Shown here piece by piece: positions 62,800 to 64,000 of a DNA stretch of 64,000 nucleotides; position 1 is the first letter of the stretch, and each line of letters opens with the position of its first letter. Source of the stretch: CBDFHF01 sp965247565 (lineage in GTDB: Bacteria > Pseudomonadota > Gammaproteobacteria > Methylococcales > Methylomonadaceae); assembly GCA_965247565.1 (NCBI GenBank), contig CBDFHF010000001.1:434001-498000 (forward strand), written 5' to 3'. The notes under the pieces were generated by a model. That model saw only the letters and a program-made list of their open reading frames with translations. It had not been told where the DNA came from and made no database searches. Both the position numbers and the translations under genes were made by a program.

Positions 62800-64000
62800 T
62801 ACTTAACCCTCTTAGGTTGTGTTAAAACAGCTTTTGTGCCATTTGGCATGTTGGGTTCAAAATTGATTTTTGCGTTATCACCATATACTAGGCTAAGACA
62901 CTGCGCCAACTGATAAAGTGCAACACCGCTACCACCATCAGCAGACTCTACTTGCGCTTTACCTAAATTTAGCTGCCGATCAAGGGAAATCCCAACACCA
63001 TTATCGCTGACACTTAAAATTAGTTCGTCGCCATGATCTTCCGCACAGATCGCTAGTATATAAGGTCGTTCCAAACCTTTTATAGACCCATGGTGGATGG
63101 CATTTTCTACAAAGGTCAACATACACCCAGGTAGCACCGGTATCTCGAATAAATGCTCAGGTACTGAAAAGGTAGTTTGTAATTTATGACCCAGACTTAA
63201 CGTTTGAATATCCAGGTATCGTTGTAGTTGCGTCATTTCTTGATGCAGGCTAATGGTATTAAATTCAATAAATTTTCGTATTTGCCTGCAAAAATCGCGA
63301 ATTAGAATTAATGAATCCTTGGCTTTTTCGGAATCATCCCCAATTAAGGCACACACTTTAATAAGTGCCCGAGGTATGAAATGCGGCTCTAGCTGGGCTT
63401 TTAAAGTACGCAACTCGGCTAACTGCAGCGATTGTTCCAAACGTTCCCGTTTTAAATCCTGAATCACCGATAGAAACAACAAACAGCCTATCGTATTAAC
63501 CATACTCGCTGGCGCAACCGATGCCCATACCAAGTTATGCTCGGTTTCAATGGTGGATAACTGATAAACAATCAAAAACTTTAGCCATGTTGCGGCTAAC
63601 GCTATTAACAACACGCCACCATAGTTTAAGGCGCAACGCGGGCAATAGCGCATAACCAATCCGGCTAACAGGCCTAATAAAGGCGTGGTAACGCCACTTT
63701 TTAATGCCATGTCGTCGCCTACAAAAAAGCGTTCGTAGCCAGCAATCAAACCTGTTCCCAATCCGACCCACGGCCCTGCTGATAAACCTGCCACCAGCAC
63801 CATTACTTCTCGTAAGGAAATGCTCGGTTTACCCTCAGGCCACTTCATGCTGGATAGAAGTTGCTTAATCATTAATTGACTGTCTTTATTGGTGTCCAGC
63901 ATCAATTGATCGCATTCATTGGTGTCCATCATCAGGCGGCTGTGGTTGCCCAAAATTGCTAAAAGCCCGAAAAAACAGATGGCAATCATGGCGTATCGCC
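62799..64000 (-). CDS. LytS-type sensor histidine kinase, N-terminus cut by window edge
   Basis: At least 396 residues from the ATG at 63989, but the frame stays open to 64000. What should be the second membrane segment of the 5TM-LYT domain (FFGLLAILGN) is near the visible start, so the gene probably begins outside. Four more segments lie between about residues 60 and 175. The dimerisation helix has the phosphoacceptor His203 in EPHFIPRALI, diverged from PHFLFNALN. The ATPase has N box ENAIHHG (295-301) and DNGVG (329-333). It pairs with the LytTR regulator at 61993-62799. A 10-residue tandem repeat lies at about residues 20-39. Confidence 0.88.
   Translation of the reverse strand, partial: RYAMIAICFFGLLAILGNHSRLMMDTNECDQLMLDTNKDSQLMIKQLLSSMKWPEGKPSISLREVMVLVAGLSAGPWVGLGTGLIAGYERFFVGDDMALKSGVTTPLLGLLAGLVMRYCPRCALNYGGVLLIALAATWLKFLIVYQLSTIETEHNLVWASVAPASMVNTIGCLLFLSVIQDLKRERLEQSLQLAELRTLKAQLEPHFIPRALIKVCALIGDDSEKAKDSLILIRDFCRQIRKFIEFNTISLHQEMTQLQRYLDIQTLSLGHKLQTTFSVPEHLFEIPVLPGCMLTFVENAIHHGSIKGLERPYILAICAEDHGDELILSVSDNGVGISLDRQLNLGKAQVESADGGSGVALYQLAQCLSLVYGDNAKINFEPNMPNGTKAVLTQPKRVK
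63873..63932 (-). repeat. 30-base in-frame tandem repeat in the LytS-type kinase
   Basis: 63873-63902 and 63903-63932 match at 23 of 30 positions. They encode MMDTNECDQL and MLDTNKDSQL, residues 20-39 counted from the ATG at 63989. The repeat sits just after the second membrane segment, where the family normally has a short loop. Confidence 0.85.

Noticed and set aside
1..64000. Mobile elements, CRISPR arrays, tRNA or rRNA genes
   Set aside because: None was seen. There are no transposase or integrase frames, no regularly spaced repeats and no cloverleaf-like gene between the coding regions.

Overview
The window looks like chromosome from a gammaproteobacterium, most likely a methane- or methanol-oxidising member of the Methylococcales. 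This is an inference. It rests on a complete NAD-dependent, molybdenum formate dehydrogenase operon (fdsG-fdsB-fdsA-fdhD-fdsD), an exosortase-associated protein of the TIGR04073 type, the gammaproteobacterial hemC-hemD-hemX-hemY order, and zapD-yacG beside coaE and pilD. No methane monooxygenase or other taxon-defining gene lies in the window. Almost everything is ordinary chromosomal gene content. I see no insertion sequence, prophage, integrase, CRISPR array, tRNA or rRNA.

Layout. Bases 1-2642 (minus strand) are the edge of a type VI secretion locus: tssA, a TPR lipoprotein, tssB and the first codons of tssC. Bases 3050-6496 encode SbcC, with no sbcD next to it. From 6554 to 13667, on the minus strand, lie a TIGR04073 protein, an Hsp20 chaperone behind a good heat-shock promoter, an MsbA-like ABC exporter, Tex and a flavoprotein. 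Bases 13861-18134 are the hemCDXY operon, with TTG, TTG and GTG starts, followed by a small lipoprotein. Then come glnD and map (minus strand), divergent from the long rpsB-tsf-pyrH-frr-uppS-cdsA-dxr-rseP run (22208-29497), which covers translation, UMP synthesis, ribosome recycling, isoprenoid and lipid precursors and envelope proteolysis. A dsbC-like gene follows.

Bases 30383-38673 (minus strand) hold acs and the formate dehydrogenase operon. Formate oxidation would supply NADH, and Acs would activate acetate. Pgi and a VOC protein follow. Bases 41275-53563 form a type IV pilus region: minor pilins fimT, pilV, pilW and pilX, the tip adhesin pilY1 and a pilE-type pilin on the minus strand, and pilB, pilC and pilD on the plus strand, the last continuing into coaE, zapD and yacG. 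The right end holds an unknown secreted helical protein, a TonB-dependent receptor, an accessory patch (RraB-like plus two orphans), a LonB/YcbZ-type protease and a LytS/LytR-type two-component pair cut by the window edge.

The points most worth a second look are the TPR lipoprotein inside the T6SS genes, the PilY1 without a MIDAS motif, the terminator-like hairpin just before the fds operon, the acs terminator built over its own stop codon, the divergent histidine kinase with an in-frame tandem repeat, and the RraB-like/orphan patch. I found no clearly new multi-gene system.
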